Shown: positions 7,724 to 17,746 of the stretch, in pieces | Numbering within the stretch: position 1 is the first letter of the stretch | Layout: every line of letters starts with the position of its first letter | NCBI GenBank assembly: GCA_009746045.1 | Contig: RPFO01000697.1 | Coordinates: 55,001-103,892 of the forward strand | Reading direction: 5' to 3' | Length of the DNA stretch: 48,892 bases | Source of the DNA: Mesostigma viride | Taxonomy: Eukaryota; Streptophyta; Mesostigmatophyceae; Mesostigmatales; Mesostigmataceae | Made by a program: the position numbers and the translations under genes | The notes under the pieces: model-generated | Told to the model about the DNA's origin: nothing | What the model saw: only the letters and a program-made list of their open reading frames with translations | The model's database searches: none

Positions 7724-10105
7724 GTGCGTCCTCTTATGTTCTTGAATGGTGGTTTAACCGTCCCTCACACTGTTGTAGACCCCTTCTTGCATGCTGATGA
7801 ACTCTTGAATGTCTCTGTGTTGGTAGATAGCGGTGCGGCTAGCTCCTTTGTGAGCGAGGCCCTAGTTAGACGTTTAGGACTAGTCCCTACCCCTCACACC
7901 AAACCCGTTACTGTTCATTATGCTGATGGTCGCACCAGTCATTCCCCGGGTACGGTGTCCCTTCCCATGGTTATACAAGGACGTACTGTCAACCTGACGG
8001 CCACTATAGGCCCTATCACTACCGCTGATGTATTACTAGGATTAGATTGGCACCAGGATAATAAGATTACTATTAATTATGATACCATGGTCATTTGGTT
8101 TCCAGATAGCTCTTACTGGGTACCTGAACGTCATTATAGATTGGAAAATTTATCCTTGGTAGATATTACTCCTCCTACACCTGTTGATCCTCCTGTAAGA
8201 CCTATACCTGAAGTATTAATGTCAAATGACGAATTACGTTCTGAATTAAAGCAAAATGGATACCTATTATGTATGTTCCTTCAGTTAGAAGTACAAGAGA
8301 TACCTATCACTAATAATAGTGTGGATATAGATGTAAATACAGTGGATACAATAGGAGTAGGATTTACTGAAAATGAAATAGTAAGATACATGGCTGTGAT
8401 AGATTCCTCAAAAGTATTTGAAGAAAAGACTCCTTCTTATCCTCCTCCTCGTTCTGTTTTACACCGTGTAGTTATCAAGGACGGTGCAGTTCCTACGCAC
8501 TCTCCGATGTATAGAATGGGCCCTACCGAGTTAAAGGAACTAAAACAGATTTTAGTGTCATTATTAGAAGCAGGATTGATAGAGCCTAGTAACTCCCCCT
8601 ACTCAGCTGGTGTCCTGTTAGTTCCTAAGCCAAATGGCAAGTTTCGCCTAGTTACTGATTATAGGAAGTTGAATGATATTACTGTGAAATCTAAATACCC
8701 TCTACCTCGTATTGATGATATATTTAATAAGGTTAAAGGTTCCACTTGTTTCACAGTACTGGATTGTGCGGATGGTTTTTGGCAGTTGCGGATAGCTCCT
8801 GAGGATTGCCATAAAACCGCCTTTGCTACCCCTTTTGGTCATTACCAGTTTAGAGTAGCGGCTATGGGACTCTGTAACTCGCCTGCCTCTTTTCAAATGT
8901 TAATGAATGAAGTGCTTAGACCTGTTATGGGAAATTCTCATCTTCCTCAGGTGTCCTCTGATCTAAAGGATCCCTCCTTCTCCTCTGTTTCTTTATCTGA
9001 GCATGACCGTTCTTGTGCTCAAGCTTACTTAGATGATATTCTTATTTACTCTCCTGATTTTGAAACGCACCTACGTGATTTAAAGAAAGTATTAGAAATA
9101 ATGGCTGAAAATTCTTTGTGGGCGCGCCGTGCTAAAGTGCGTTCGGGTAGGAGTGTCCCATTTTTAGGGCACGTTCTGTCAGATGCCGGGGTCGCTACCG
9201 ACCCGGATAAAACTAAGTCAATTCAGGAATGGCCTACTCCTACCGACGTTAAAGGTGTACGTAGTTTCCTAGGAATTGCTTCTTACTATAGGCGTTTTAT
9301 CCCGCGTTTCGCCACTATAGCAGCCCCTATTAATCATTTATTAAAGAAGGATATCCCCTTTGTTTGGAGTAGTGAGTGTCAGTCTGCTTTTCAGTGCCTA
9401 AAATCCCTACTCCTTTCCCCTCCTGTACTCATCCTACCGGATACTACTAAACCCTTTGTTGTGGCTACAGATGCTAGTAAAGTAGCTATAGGTGGTGTCC
9501 TTCTCCAGGATCAGGGTCAGGGCTTACAGCCAATTGAGTATATCTCTAGGACAATGCTCCCTGCGGAGCGTAACTATCCCGTCCACCAGCAGGAACTCTT
9601 AGCTGTGGTGTATTGTTGCCACGCGTGGCAGCACTTCCTTAAAGGTGCTCAATTTGATGTCTGCCTGAATGAACCCTGTGAGCTAGATCCTTATAGGTTA
9701 GTTATCCAAACGGATCATCGTCCCCTTACCCATCTTCTCTCCCAACCCAACCTTACCCCTCGGCAAGCGCGCTGGATGGAATTTTTAGCACAGTTTTCCC
9801 CTTTTAAACTTCAGTATGTCAAGGGTGTAGATAACATAGTACCAGATGCACTCTCTCGTCGTGCAGACTATTCCTTCTTCGAGGACCTTGATGTTCTCAA
9901 TACTACTCTAGTTCCTACTACTATGGGTGTAACCCCTTATGGTGAACTACCTGATGATGATTCCTATGCCTACCTCTTTCATACAGCTGTTCGCATGCCT
10001 GATCTCCTTTCTCACGTAGGACTCTCTCTCCCGTGTGAGGCCCTTCCTGTGGCCTCGGTGGGGGGGAGGGGAAAAATAAAATTTCTATACCGCTTAGCCA
10101 TATAG
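7724..10105 (+). CDS. Ty3-A pol: protease, reverse transcriptase, RNase H
   Basis: 793 codons counted from GTG 7724; the frame is open upstream to the G run at 7589, so it is probably made as Gag-Pol. Retropepsin DSGA is at residues 35-38. Ty3-type RT spans about 265-470: GKFRLVTDYRKLN (305-317), LDCADGFWQLRIAP (346-359) and YLDD (435-438). About 30 residues (near 401-432) are inserted before YLDD compared with typical Ty3 RTs. RNase H has D583, E624, D664 and D708 in the expected positions. The frame ends at 10105 before integrase. At 10060-10066 a G7 run is followed by an open -1 frame that continues to about 10143. Confidence 0.9.
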   Translation: MRPLMFLNGGLTVPHTVVDPFLHADELLNVSVLVDSGAASSFVSEALVRRLGLVPTPHTKPVTVHYADGRTSHSPGTVSLPMVIQGRTVNLTATIGPITTADVLLGLDWHQDNKITINYDTMVIWFPDSSYWVPERHYRLENLSLVDITPPTPVDPPVRPIPEVLMSNDELRSELKQNGYLLCMFLQLEVQEIPITNNSVDIDVNTVDTIGVGFTENEIVRYMAVIDSSKVFEEKTPSYPPPRSVLHRVVIKDGAVPTHSPMYRMGPTELKELKQILVSLLEAGLIEPSNSPYSAGVLLVPKPNGKFRLVTDYRKLNDITVKSKYPLPRIDDIFNKVKGSTCFTVLDCADGFWQLRIAPEDCHKTAFATPFGHYQFRVAAMGLCNSPASFQMLMNEVLRPVMGNSHLPQVSSDLKDPSFSSVSLSEHDRSCAQAYLDDILIYSPDFETHLRDLKKVLEIMAENSLWARRAKVRSGRSVPFLGHVLSDAGVATDPDKTKSIQEWPTPTDVKGVRSFLGIASYYRRFIPRFATIAAPINHLLKKDIPFVWSSECQSAFQCLKSLLLSPPVLILPDTTKPFVVATDASKVAIGGVLLQDQGQGLQPIEYISRTMLPAERNYPVHQQELLAVVYCCHAWQHFLKGAQFDVCLNEPCELDPYRLVIQTDHRPLTHLLSQPNLTPRQARWMEFLAQFSPFKLQYVKGVDNIVPDALSRRADYSFFEDLDVLNTTLVPTTMGVTPYGELPDDDSYAYLFHTAVRMPDLLSHVGLSLPCEALPVASVGGRGKIKFLYRLAI

Positions 10106-10143
10106 CGACTAGGTCAGGAAAGTCTTATGAAAACGTAGTCCCC
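10060..10143 (+). other. RNase H-integrase junction with two frame changes
   Basis: The pol frame stops at 10105 and the integrase frame opens at 10131, so they do not overlap. The third frame bridges them: -1 at the G7 run (10060-10066), then -1 again at a C4 run (10140-10143). Both changes are what one missing homopolymer base would give, so indels or base-calling errors are the simplest reading. Confidence 0.55.
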
Positions 10144-10214
10144 TAGGACCTCCCCTTCTCTTCGGCAAGGCGGTAGGAGATCTCTTTAAACCTGTTCTGG
10201 ATACTTCTGTAGCG

Positions 10215-11741
10215 ATGCCTACCTCTGATCTTGAACGCCTTATTAGTAGATTTACGGCCACTGAGCCGGAAGCATTAGCTGCCATTGCTGCACATCCCCA
10301 ACAATTAGGCAAGCACCCTTGTAAATTTGTAGGTGGGTTTTTATATGTGCAGATAGCAGATTCTCCCCCTCAATGGCGCCTGTATGTCCCTCCTATCTGT
10401 CGCTCCTCCTTGCTCTTTGAGTTGCATGACTTAGCTGCTCACCAGGGTGGTAAACGGGTACGGGACCTAGTAGCCCGCTCTTATTACTGGCCTTCCCTTT
10501 ATAAGGATGTGGATGAGTATGTTAGAACTTGTCAATCTTGCCAGGAAATGAAACCCAATAATGTAGGACAGATAGCAGAACCTAGGACCTTGCCTGACCC
10601 TATCATGCCTTGGGATTCTATCATGATGGATTTTGTAGGACCTTTTAGAAAGAATGATAGGGGCAATGCCCAAATCCTTGTGTTCATAGATCGTTTTACT
10701 CGTATGTGCCATCTTGTGCCGTGTCCTTTAGAACTCACCGCACGTGATTGCGCACGCCTATACCTCAATAATGTATATAGATATCATGGATTGAGTAGGC
10801 AGTTTATTAGTGATAAGGATAAATTATTTACCTCAGATTTTTGGCAGCAGTTTTTCGCTGCCATCGGTACCAAGGTTACCTACGGTACTGCCTACCACTC
10901 CTCCTCCTCTCATTTAGTAGAGCGTCTTAATAGAGTAGTAGAAGAAGCGCTTAGGCACTATGTTAATGGCTCGGGTAGTGATTGGGAGGATTATTTATGT
11001 TTGGTAGAGTTCTCCCTCAACAATTGTCCCCAAGCTGCGCATGGATATACGCCCTTCTTCTTAGATACTGGGAGACAGCCCCTTACCCCTACCTCTCTCT
11101 TAGCTAGTCCTCTACGGGACAAGGATGATGTGTCCCGAGATACTGTAGAAGGTGTACAGTCCTTACTAGATAGAATGAAAACTGCTCATGACCACGCGAT
11201 CTCAGGGTATCAAAAAGCTCAGGCTAAGTACCTTGCTAGGTTGCGTGCCTCCTTAGATAGACGAGCACCTGAGATAGAAGTAGGAGATCTAGTATTAGTA
11301 GAAGGCCCCCGTGTTGGCCGTTTTGCTCATAAGTTTGAAGCAGAACTGAAGGTCAAACTTAGGCCTGCCTTCTTAGGACCCTTCCATGTGTTGTCTAGGG
11401 TAGGAAATTTCTTGTATAAAGTCGATATCCCTACCTCTTGGCAAACGCATTCAAACACCTTCCATAGGAGCCAGCTTAAACTGTACCACCCTAGTACGTT
11501 CGCTGGCAGGGAGTTAGCGCCTGCCCCTTTAGAGCATAATCCTGACACTGGGGAAGTAGAAGACGAAGTAGAAAGCATCGTGGCCCATCGAGATATCAAA
11601 AAGGGCCGCGGTACCCAGCGTCAGTATAAAGTGAAGTGGATGTATGCTCGTAGTGAAGTAGATAAGGTTTGGTATACGGAGAGTGAGCTAGATGGGTGTA
11701 GTCGCCTGCTGCAGGAATATAAAACCCTGCACAAGCTCTAG
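10215..11741 (+). CDS. Ty3-A integrase with chromodomain
   Basis: 508 codons from ATG 10215; the frame is open upstream to 10131. An HHCC zinc-binding domain has H71, H76, C106 and C109. The catalytic core carries the D,D-35-E triad at D139 (MMDFVGPF), D200 (FISDKD) and E236 (HLVERLNR). A C-terminal segment with the FLGPFHVLSRVGNFLYKVDIP pattern follows, and the last ~55 residues (about 450-505: VESIVAHRD, YKVKWMY, VWYTESEL) resemble a chromodomain. Chromodomains on integrases guide chromoviruses to heterochromatin marks, so insertion inside another repeat fits. The end of the gene overlaps the start of the third ORF by 50 bp in another frame. Confidence 0.9.
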   Translation: MPTSDLERLISRFTATEPEALAAIAAHPQQLGKHPCKFVGGFLYVQIADSPPQWRLYVPPICRSSLLFELHDLAAHQGGKRVRDLVARSYYWPSLYKDVDEYVRTCQSCQEMKPNNVGQIAEPRTLPDPIMPWDSIMMDFVGPFRKNDRGNAQILVFIDRFTRMCHLVPCPLELTARDCARLYLNNVYRYHGLSRQFISDKDKLFTSDFWQQFFAAIGTKVTYGTAYHSSSSHLVERLNRVVEEALRHYVNGSGSDWEDYLCLVEFSLNNCPQAAHGYTPFFLDTGRQPLTPTSLLASPLRDKDDVSRDTVEGVQSLLDRMKTAHDHAISGYQKAQAKYLARLRASLDRRAPEIEVGDLVLVEGPRVGRFAHKFEAELKVKLRPAFLGPFHVLSRVGNFLYKVDIPTSWQTHSNTFHRSQLKLYHPSTFAGRELAPAPLEHNPDTGEVEDEVESIVAHRDIKKGRGTQRQYKVKWMYARSEVDKVWYTESELDGCSRLLQEYKTLHKL

Positions 11742-13453
11742 TCGTAGGCCTTCTCCTCTCTTATGTTATGTCTGCTGTCGACGGGTGGTTGGTTGTCCCC
11801 TCCCCTCCGCAGCCGTCATGACAGAGCCTACCCCTCCGGCTGAGAGCCCGCTGCCGTCCCTGCCCCTACCGGACCCTGAGCTGTATTTCGAGGCCCTTCC
11901 GGGCCGCTGGGTGTCGCGATCATGTTACCGGGGTGGCGTTGTGCAGCCGGCCCTTCAGGCCCAACATGCGAGCTTAGTCAGGGCGGCCCTCTTCGGGGTC
12001 ACGTGGTATGGTCCTTCCCCTAATGAGCCGCACCAGCTTGTCCTGCACGGGTTCGACGATGCCGGACACTGTTTGTTGGGGTGTGGTTCTCGCTGTCCCG
12101 CCTTGGAACAGATAGATGCGGTTCTCCGGTGCTGCCGTGTGTTCTCCTACCTCTCTACCCCTGTGGGCCGTACCTGCCTACGGGAGGTGTTTCCTTGGCT
12201 TCCGGCTGAGGGTGATGCTGAGGTAGATGAGAACCCCTGCGACCTTTTACGGGCCGTAGAATTCATGGAGATAGCTGATCAGGCGGCGGGACTAGCGGTT
12301 GATGGTCCTGCCCCTTCGGGCGCCCCAGCCGAGGTACATTATACTCCAGATTATTCTGCCTCGAGCGCTGCGTCCGCCTCCTCGGCGTCTGTTCCTCCCT
12401 CTCCGGTCCCGTCGTCCCCTCGGTCGACCCGGGGTGTTGCAGTGGAGCCTACCCCTTCGGGTTTGCCTGATCCTCTTTCGGCGACGGTCTCGGCTATGCA
12501 GGCTCAGATCCAGTCCCTGACCACGGCGTTTGGGGCCTTCCTGGCGGCCCAGGCGCAGGTCCCGGCTACGCCAGCTGGATCCGCGCCTCCTACCCCTTCT
12601 GTTGCCCCGGCGACTACGGCTTCGCCCGCGCCCCCGCTGGCGCCCGCGGTCGCTGTGGTTCCGGCGGCTGCTGCGACTCCTGCTGCCTCTGCGCCTGTGA
12701 CCGCTGTACCTGCGCCTACGCGCGAGTCCCCTGCCCCTGTGACCGCGCCCGCTGTCGCTGCTTCCGAGCCTCCACCAGCTCAGTCGCAGCCGTCGCGGGG
12801 CTTCTTTGGCGACACTAGCGGACTGCCCAGGCTTTGGGAGGGTGGTCCCCCGCAGAGGATCCCGGTTCCTGACTGGAGCCTGGATGGTAGTCAATCTTAT
12901 GCAGGACTGCCTGTCCCTACGGGCCCCATTTTTAACATGTGGCCTGAGGGTGCACCGGCCACCGAGACCGGCGCGCCAGCTTCGGTGGCGGGTCCGTCAC
13001 GGCCCCCTCTGGCTTCGGGTCCGGCGCGACCGTCTGCTGTACCAGTGTCACCTGCGTCGGTGTCGGCTCCTGCCCCTGCTTCGGCCCCTGCCCCTTCGGC
13101 CTCTCTGTCCTTGGCTGCGGTTGTTCGGTCCACCGGCCAGGATCCTCGCGCTACCCGCGCTTCCGACTCCCTCCGGGAGTTGTCCCAGGGTGATCGGGAC
13201 AGGGCTCCTTCTGTGGTGCATGCGACGCCGGAGTCGCGCGACACGCCCGTGCCTGGATGTGGTATGTCCGCACTCGCCTGCCGCCAGTGTGACCTGCCGC
13301 GCGCCTCCGCCGAGCTTGCCATCTCGCCCATGTCCTACGGGTTTTCCCAGGTGTGTCGGGCGCCTCGGGATCGTGGCCTACCCATTGAGACTGATCGGCC
13401 TCCTTTCGACATGGTTATTTTAGCTGATCCTGTGTTCCAGGGTGAGATCCTGG
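11692..13453 (+). CDS. Ty3-A third ORF, 5' part (unknown function, downstream of integrase)
   Basis: The frame begins at ATG 11692, overlapping the integrase end, or more likely at ATG 11818 in the same frame. I recognise no family. From ATG 11818, about 140 ordered residues rich in Cys, Arg and Trp come first (FEALPGRWVSRSCYRGG; CLLGCGSRC; LREVFPWLP). A low-complexity Pro/Ala/Ser stretch of over 250 residues follows, then another ordered piece. At 13453 the frame is cut by a 1.76-kb DNA element; it would otherwise stop at 13498 inside that element. Excising the element with one CTGG copy restores a frame of about 766 residues (from 11818) ending at 15882. The position matches that of env in errantiviruses, but I see no signal peptide or clear fusion or membrane anchor. 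Confidence 0.7.
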
Positions 13454-15213
13454 TGTCCAAAAACCAAATGTCCTCATTTGAGGACATAGTCCTCGTTTGA
13501 GACGGGGGGGGTCAGAGGCGCGGTTTTGGCGCCAAATTTGGTCCTAGGGTCACTTGGTGGGTTTTGGCGCGAAACTGGGATAGGTACTGAGCGCGCCAAG
13601 CCCCTGGGGTCGACAGGGGTCGACCGTACCTGGAAAATATGAGGCGACGAAAAGTACCTACAAAAGCAAGAACATCGCAATGCAATCGAGTGTTTTGTCG
13701 AGTGGCGGCTATGGGGTCGTGCCAGTTCCGAGGCTTGCCTGAATGTTATAGGGCATTATTTTGCCCCGGACGAAGACAGCATTTTAGATCGTCATCCAGT
13801 GATTTCGAAGATGCTATTCTTCACGTGCAGGTGCTTTGTATATGTCGAAAATTTTGTTCATGAACGGATTTTGGCATTGTTGAAGAAAATCTGAGAGCTA
13901 CGTAGATCGCATGATAGGTCAGTTCGCAGTTCGGTTTTACAATTTCTTTTTCCGCCCAGGCGCTGCGGATATCGCGAGTATGGGTTATGGTACGCTTCAG
14001 GGCTTATGGGCGACATGGGGAGAAGAGGGACCTGGGCAGTTGCATGCGTCAAAGAGTCTCTATTTTTTCGTCGTGATGTCGCAGTCGCGCCTGGCGAAAA
14101 CCAGGGCGAGCGCGAGCCATATTTTTCTTTTGCCGCAAGGCTGGGTGCTTCCCACGCGTCACCGTCCTTTATTATATATTTCTTGAGCTGGCCCGCGCAG
14201 CTGGCGGCCTGGGCGCACGTCAAGAGCAAGGTTCCGACTGTCATTCTCAACCGCATCGTTCTAAGTAAGCGTGTTAAGCGGATTGTAACCTATAACTCTC
14301 GCAGACGTGATCATTCCGGTTGCTTTCAATGCCCAACTTCGTGGTTTTGATTACGTTTATGTCCGGGGAATAACGGAAGTTTGCTGGGCAGTACTTTCTT
14401 TTCCCGCTGCGTCACTGAAAAGGTAAACGGCCTTGCGTTATCAAAACAGCAGCGACTAGAAAGTCGCTGTGCTTAATTGCGATGTGGTAGTTTGATTCAA
14501 CACATATACTGCCTTGTTGCTGAGAAGTTTTTCAAGGCTTGCTGGTATGTTGCCCATATGTTTCTAATGCTTCAACTCATGTCCACGTGATCAAGACTGG
14601 CTTGGAAACTTGAGCTTGTCATGGTTACATTGTGCTTGTGTTACAACTTGTGCCTCTTTGCAGTATATGTTTCATATATAACGTAAGGGTTCAGCATCAT
14701 GGTTTAGCACCGTGGTGGCAGCCGAGCCTCTACCAACGATCATGGACCTAACCTTGGCGAGTATTTGCTTCATATTTCACTCGTTGGACTGAGCTAGCTT
14801 TACACCTGCTGTATGGCCTGCACCATGGTCCCTGGTTGCCAGTTACATTTTGTCCCCCCACCCTGGCCGGCTGCAGGGTCTAGGACTGCGAGGGTGTAAC
14901 ATAGACATGGTGTGGGCACCCTGGGTGCATGTTCAGGGCCAGCCATGACCTGGCCATGCCTTCTTTCTTGGCATATTGTTGACTTGAGTGCTATTTGGTC
15001 ACTCGCGTAGCGACCCCCCTGCATTCATAAATCGTAAACAGTTATACAATGAGCATATTTTATGGATGTTAAGCATTGCAACTCTTGAACATATCATAAA
15101 TGAACATGGTTCCATACCGTACCCATGGATGTGTTGACATGTGTTAGTTATTACAAATGGTATCCATGCTTTAAAATGTCCTCATTTGAGGACATTTTCT
15201 TGGTGATTAGACA
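13454..15213. mobile_element. Non-autonomous DNA element inserted in the Ty3-A third ORF
   Basis: 1760 bp, flanked by CTGG at 13450-13453 and 15214-15217. The ends are weakly inverted (TGTCCAAAAACCAAATG at the left; TGTCTAATCACCAAG read inward from the right). Near both ends lies the same self-complementary motif, ATGTCCTCATTTGAGGACAT (about 13469 and 15177). Removing the element and one CTGG restores the host frame as ATC CTG GTT CGG. No transposase is visible inside; the short frames have no recognisable domains. Superfamily unassigned; a 4-bp duplication is not typical of hAT, mariner or Mutator elements. Confidence 0.75.
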
Positions 15214-15217
15214 CTGG

Positions 15218-15882
15218 TTCGGCGCGTTCTGTATCGCTGGGCTAGGCGCCACAACGACTTGGACACCTACGGTGGGTTCCAGTGGGCTTACCCTCCGCCT
15301 CTGGGCATTATGGCTTCGGATGCCCTTACGGTAGAGTTTCCTGCGGTGCCGGGTGTTACGTACACCACGGTCCTCCAGCCCATCCTCGAGTGGGATGCCC
15401 GGCGTCCGGCGCCCCTCCCGGGCCAGGGTCTAGACTCCCGCGGTCACCCTCCTCCTCGGGCCAGCGACTACCTAGAGACATTCGGGTCGCGCCAGTGTAC
15501 GCGCCGGTGGCGTTCCCGTGAGATTCGGCACATCCGGTTGTGGCCGTCCAACGTGGAGCCCCTGGTAGATCTGTTTTTCCCGACGGGTATGCGCCCTCGG
15601 ATCCGGTATCATCGCCTGCTCCTTCGGGCTCTCTGCCTGATCGCGGTAGAGCCTTTCCTACGCCTCTTTGCCTGCGGTTTCCTGGACTGGGCCCGGGGCC
15701 AGGTCGTTCTTACGCAGCATAGGTATTACTGGGCCTTTCTGGGCCTTTTTCCTGACGGTGTGTGGGCCGATGTTTTCCTCACTGTAGATAGGCATGACAA
15801 TGTCGAGGATGTGGCCCACTACCAGGCCTACCTGGATGTCCTGCTGGCCTCCCGTGGTACCTACCAGACGGATGGCCATTAG
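15218..15882 (+). CDS. Ty3-A third ORF, 3' part
   Basis: Continuation of the interrupted third ORF: frame open from 15211 to the stop at 15882, about 220 residues. It is an ordered, Trp/Arg/Leu-rich segment with no low complexity apart from a short Pro-rich loop. One hydrophobic stretch (LLLRALCLIAVEPFLRLFAC) is a possible membrane helix but contains Arg and Glu. There is no start codon of its own close to the junction, so it is unlikely to be expressed separately. I do not recognise the family. The lack of stops in this part and its exact in-frame rejoining with 13453 suggest that it was under coding constraint until recently. Confidence 0.65.
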
Positions 15883-16253
15883 ATAGAGGGCCTTAGGCCC
15901 GACCTGAGGGTGTTGTCCCTCCGGTATGTAGAGTCGCCCTCATATTCTGGCCAGTTGGTTGGCTGTTCTTGGTCCTTGGCGCTGATGTGTTTACTCTGTG
16001 TGTCCTGCCCAGTGCCGTCCCCCCCGGCCAGGACTCCGTTCCAGGCAGTTAGGGGAACCTCCCACCAGGCTTGGTGCTGGCTAACCCTACACCACCCGGC
16101 GTGGTGGTGGAGACCGTGTGAACTATTGGTGCTTTGTATCTGGGATGGTCTATCGATTGTGTTGGTGTGTGTTGGGTGCATTAGGTTTTTCCTACCCCTT
16201 CGTTTCCTCCCTGTGCGTAGGGAGAGGGCTCCCTACCTTTGTGGGGGGGGAGG
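15883..16253 (+). other. Ty3-A 3' untranslated region and polypurine tract
   Basis: About 370 bp without a gene, ending in a G-rich tract (GTGGGGGGGGAGG at 16241-16253) that directly abuts the 3' LTR. This is the plus-strand primer position. Confidence 0.8.
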
Positions 16254-16826
16254 TGTTACGTCGCGTAACAATTCGTGTAGTTACGGACGTAAATTAGGTC
16301 TTTTGCCTCGGTTGTCCCTAGGTTTACGTTTAGGCTCCTACCGGGACATTATGGTCTTCGTAACAGTACTGTGGTACATTGGGTGCCGTTGGGCGCCGCG
16401 CCGCGTACTTTACTAGTGGTCCTGATCCTGTGGTAGAATGTAGTGGACCAGCGTGCATCAGTAGATGTAGTGGACCAGCGTGCATCTGTAGGCGAGGGCC
16501 ATGTCGGCCCGAGCGTGTTGGACCGTTGGTGACCATTTATGCGCGTTCTACCCCTTGTGTGTGCACTCGGCGTGTGTTAAATGAATTAACACATATAGGC
16601 TTGGGTCACGGCAGTGTAGTTGTGTTTCCTTCCTCTATTCCTGGAGTAAACGGGTTTTGGATAAATGGTTGTATGGCGTATTATAGTAACACTTACGTTA
16701 ATGCATTGAGATCAGCTCCGTCACGTTCGTCTTTCGCCAGAGGGTTAAGTAGAGGAGGCCTGACCAGTTTAGGTAGTATCAGGCTCATTAGAGGTAGAGG
16801 TGGAGGTAGATATCCGCGGCGTAACA
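16254..16826 (+). repeat. Ty3-A 3' LTR
   Basis: 573 bp, TGTTACG...CGTAACA, about 99 percent identical to 4248-4819. It is followed by the target duplication TGAAC at 16827-16831. Confidence 0.92.
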
Positions 16827-17746
16827 TGAACACCTGTGAATCTTTCCCGTGTCATTATGTTTAACTAACACTGTCCTGCCAGTGGTGTTAAATTTTAGGA
16901 TGGTGGCTGGCCCATGCCAGGTACCCACCTTGCCTAGTCCCGACTCCTTGTAGAATAGGACCTGATCCCCTTCTCTGAAGGTGGGACGTGGATGCTTTGC
17001 ATCCTTGACAGCTAACCTGCTAGCTGTCTGTGCTCGCTGTGCGTTGTATAGGGCTAATACCTCAGGTGGATAAATGCCTGCATGCAATCCATCTGGTGTA
17101 ATGATCACCCCTTGTGGGGTTTTCATGAGTGGCCTCCTGTTGAGGACTTGGCACAACCTGGTGGACCACAGAGCTCTGTCAGCATATGACCCACTGTCAG
17201 CCAGCAGATTGCCATCTTCTTTGGCTACAAGGGTTTTAATGGACCTGATGGCCCTTTCAATAATGCCTTGCCTCTCATGATCTTCTAGCCCAGCCAGATC
17301 AATAGCCTCACACCCTGGTTCATTGGCAAGACACGTGAACTGCTGATCCAGTAACAATGCCTCCACAGGGTAGTACCTGGCCTGAGCAATCAAGAGAGCC
17401 CTGAGCAACTGTGTCTTGTCCATTCCAGGTAATGGTTCAATGGTTGTGTACCTTGACCATGCATCTTTAAGTGCCAAGTAAGATTGTCCTTTGATATGAA
17501 AGACATCTCCTACCACCCTGCCCTTGCTCTTAGGTGGGGTAGCTACATGCCACTTAGGGGGTTTGGGTGCATTGAACTGACAATGCTGGCAGTGGGATCT
17601 GACCACCTGGCATGCACGTCTGAGTGCTGCCCCCCTATTGCTGCTGCCACCACCTCTGCACTCACTTCATGCCCATAAAGGAAATGCAACTGCAAAGCAA
17701 GCTCCTGAAAACTGATATGAGCATCCTCTGAGGGGACACTCTGCAC
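16827..17746 (-). CDS. Copia-1 pre-integrase and integrase (pol N-terminal part)
   Basis: The integrase frame is open from about 17635 and passes through Ty3-A's insertion point at 16827; beyond it only LTR sequence is read (stop at 16788). A pre-integrase zinc site is split by a frame change: LHFLYGH lies in one frame (17746-17543), and the ACQVVRSHCQHCQ cysteines in the next. The change falls at a G6 run (minus strand, 17630-17635). The catalytic triad can be placed at GDVFHIKG (D), LLLDQQF (D) and RQGIIERAI (E). The sequence is divergent from canonical copia integrases. In pol it precedes the protease-like domain encoded at 1762-4242. Confidence 0.78.

Larger units (their letters stand above)
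4248..16826 (+). mobile_element. Ty3-A: Ty3/gypsy chromovirus with extra ORFs
   Basis: 12.58 kb element with LTRs 4248-4819 and 16254-16826, both starting TGTTACG and ending CGTAACA, and a 5-bp target duplication TGAAC. Order: LTR, tRNA-type primer site, leader, RNase H1-type hybrid-binding ORF, gag with CCHC knuckle, protease-RT-RNase H, integrase with C-terminal chromodomain, a long third ORF, G-rich polypurine tract, LTR. The third ORF carries its own 1.76-kb DNA element insertion. The LTRs differ by about four substitutions and one indel in my comparison. The pol frame changes several times, so whether it is active is unclear. Confidence 0.93.

Noticed and set aside
12292-12894. Long Arg/Ser-rich frame opposite the Ty3-A third ORF
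   Set aside because: It is the antisense shadow of the GC-rich Pro/Ala-coding stretch; composition is explained by the other strand.
13469-15196. The repeated ATGTCCTCATTTGAGGACAT motif as a two-unit CRISPR-like or direct-repeat system
   Set aside because: Only two copies 1.7 kb apart, self-complementary, at the two ends of an inserted DNA element; the eukaryotic setting also argues against CRISPR.
15883-16253. A possible further gene after the third ORF of Ty3-A
   Set aside because: The short frame here runs into the LTR and has no domain; the polypurine tract ends the internal region.
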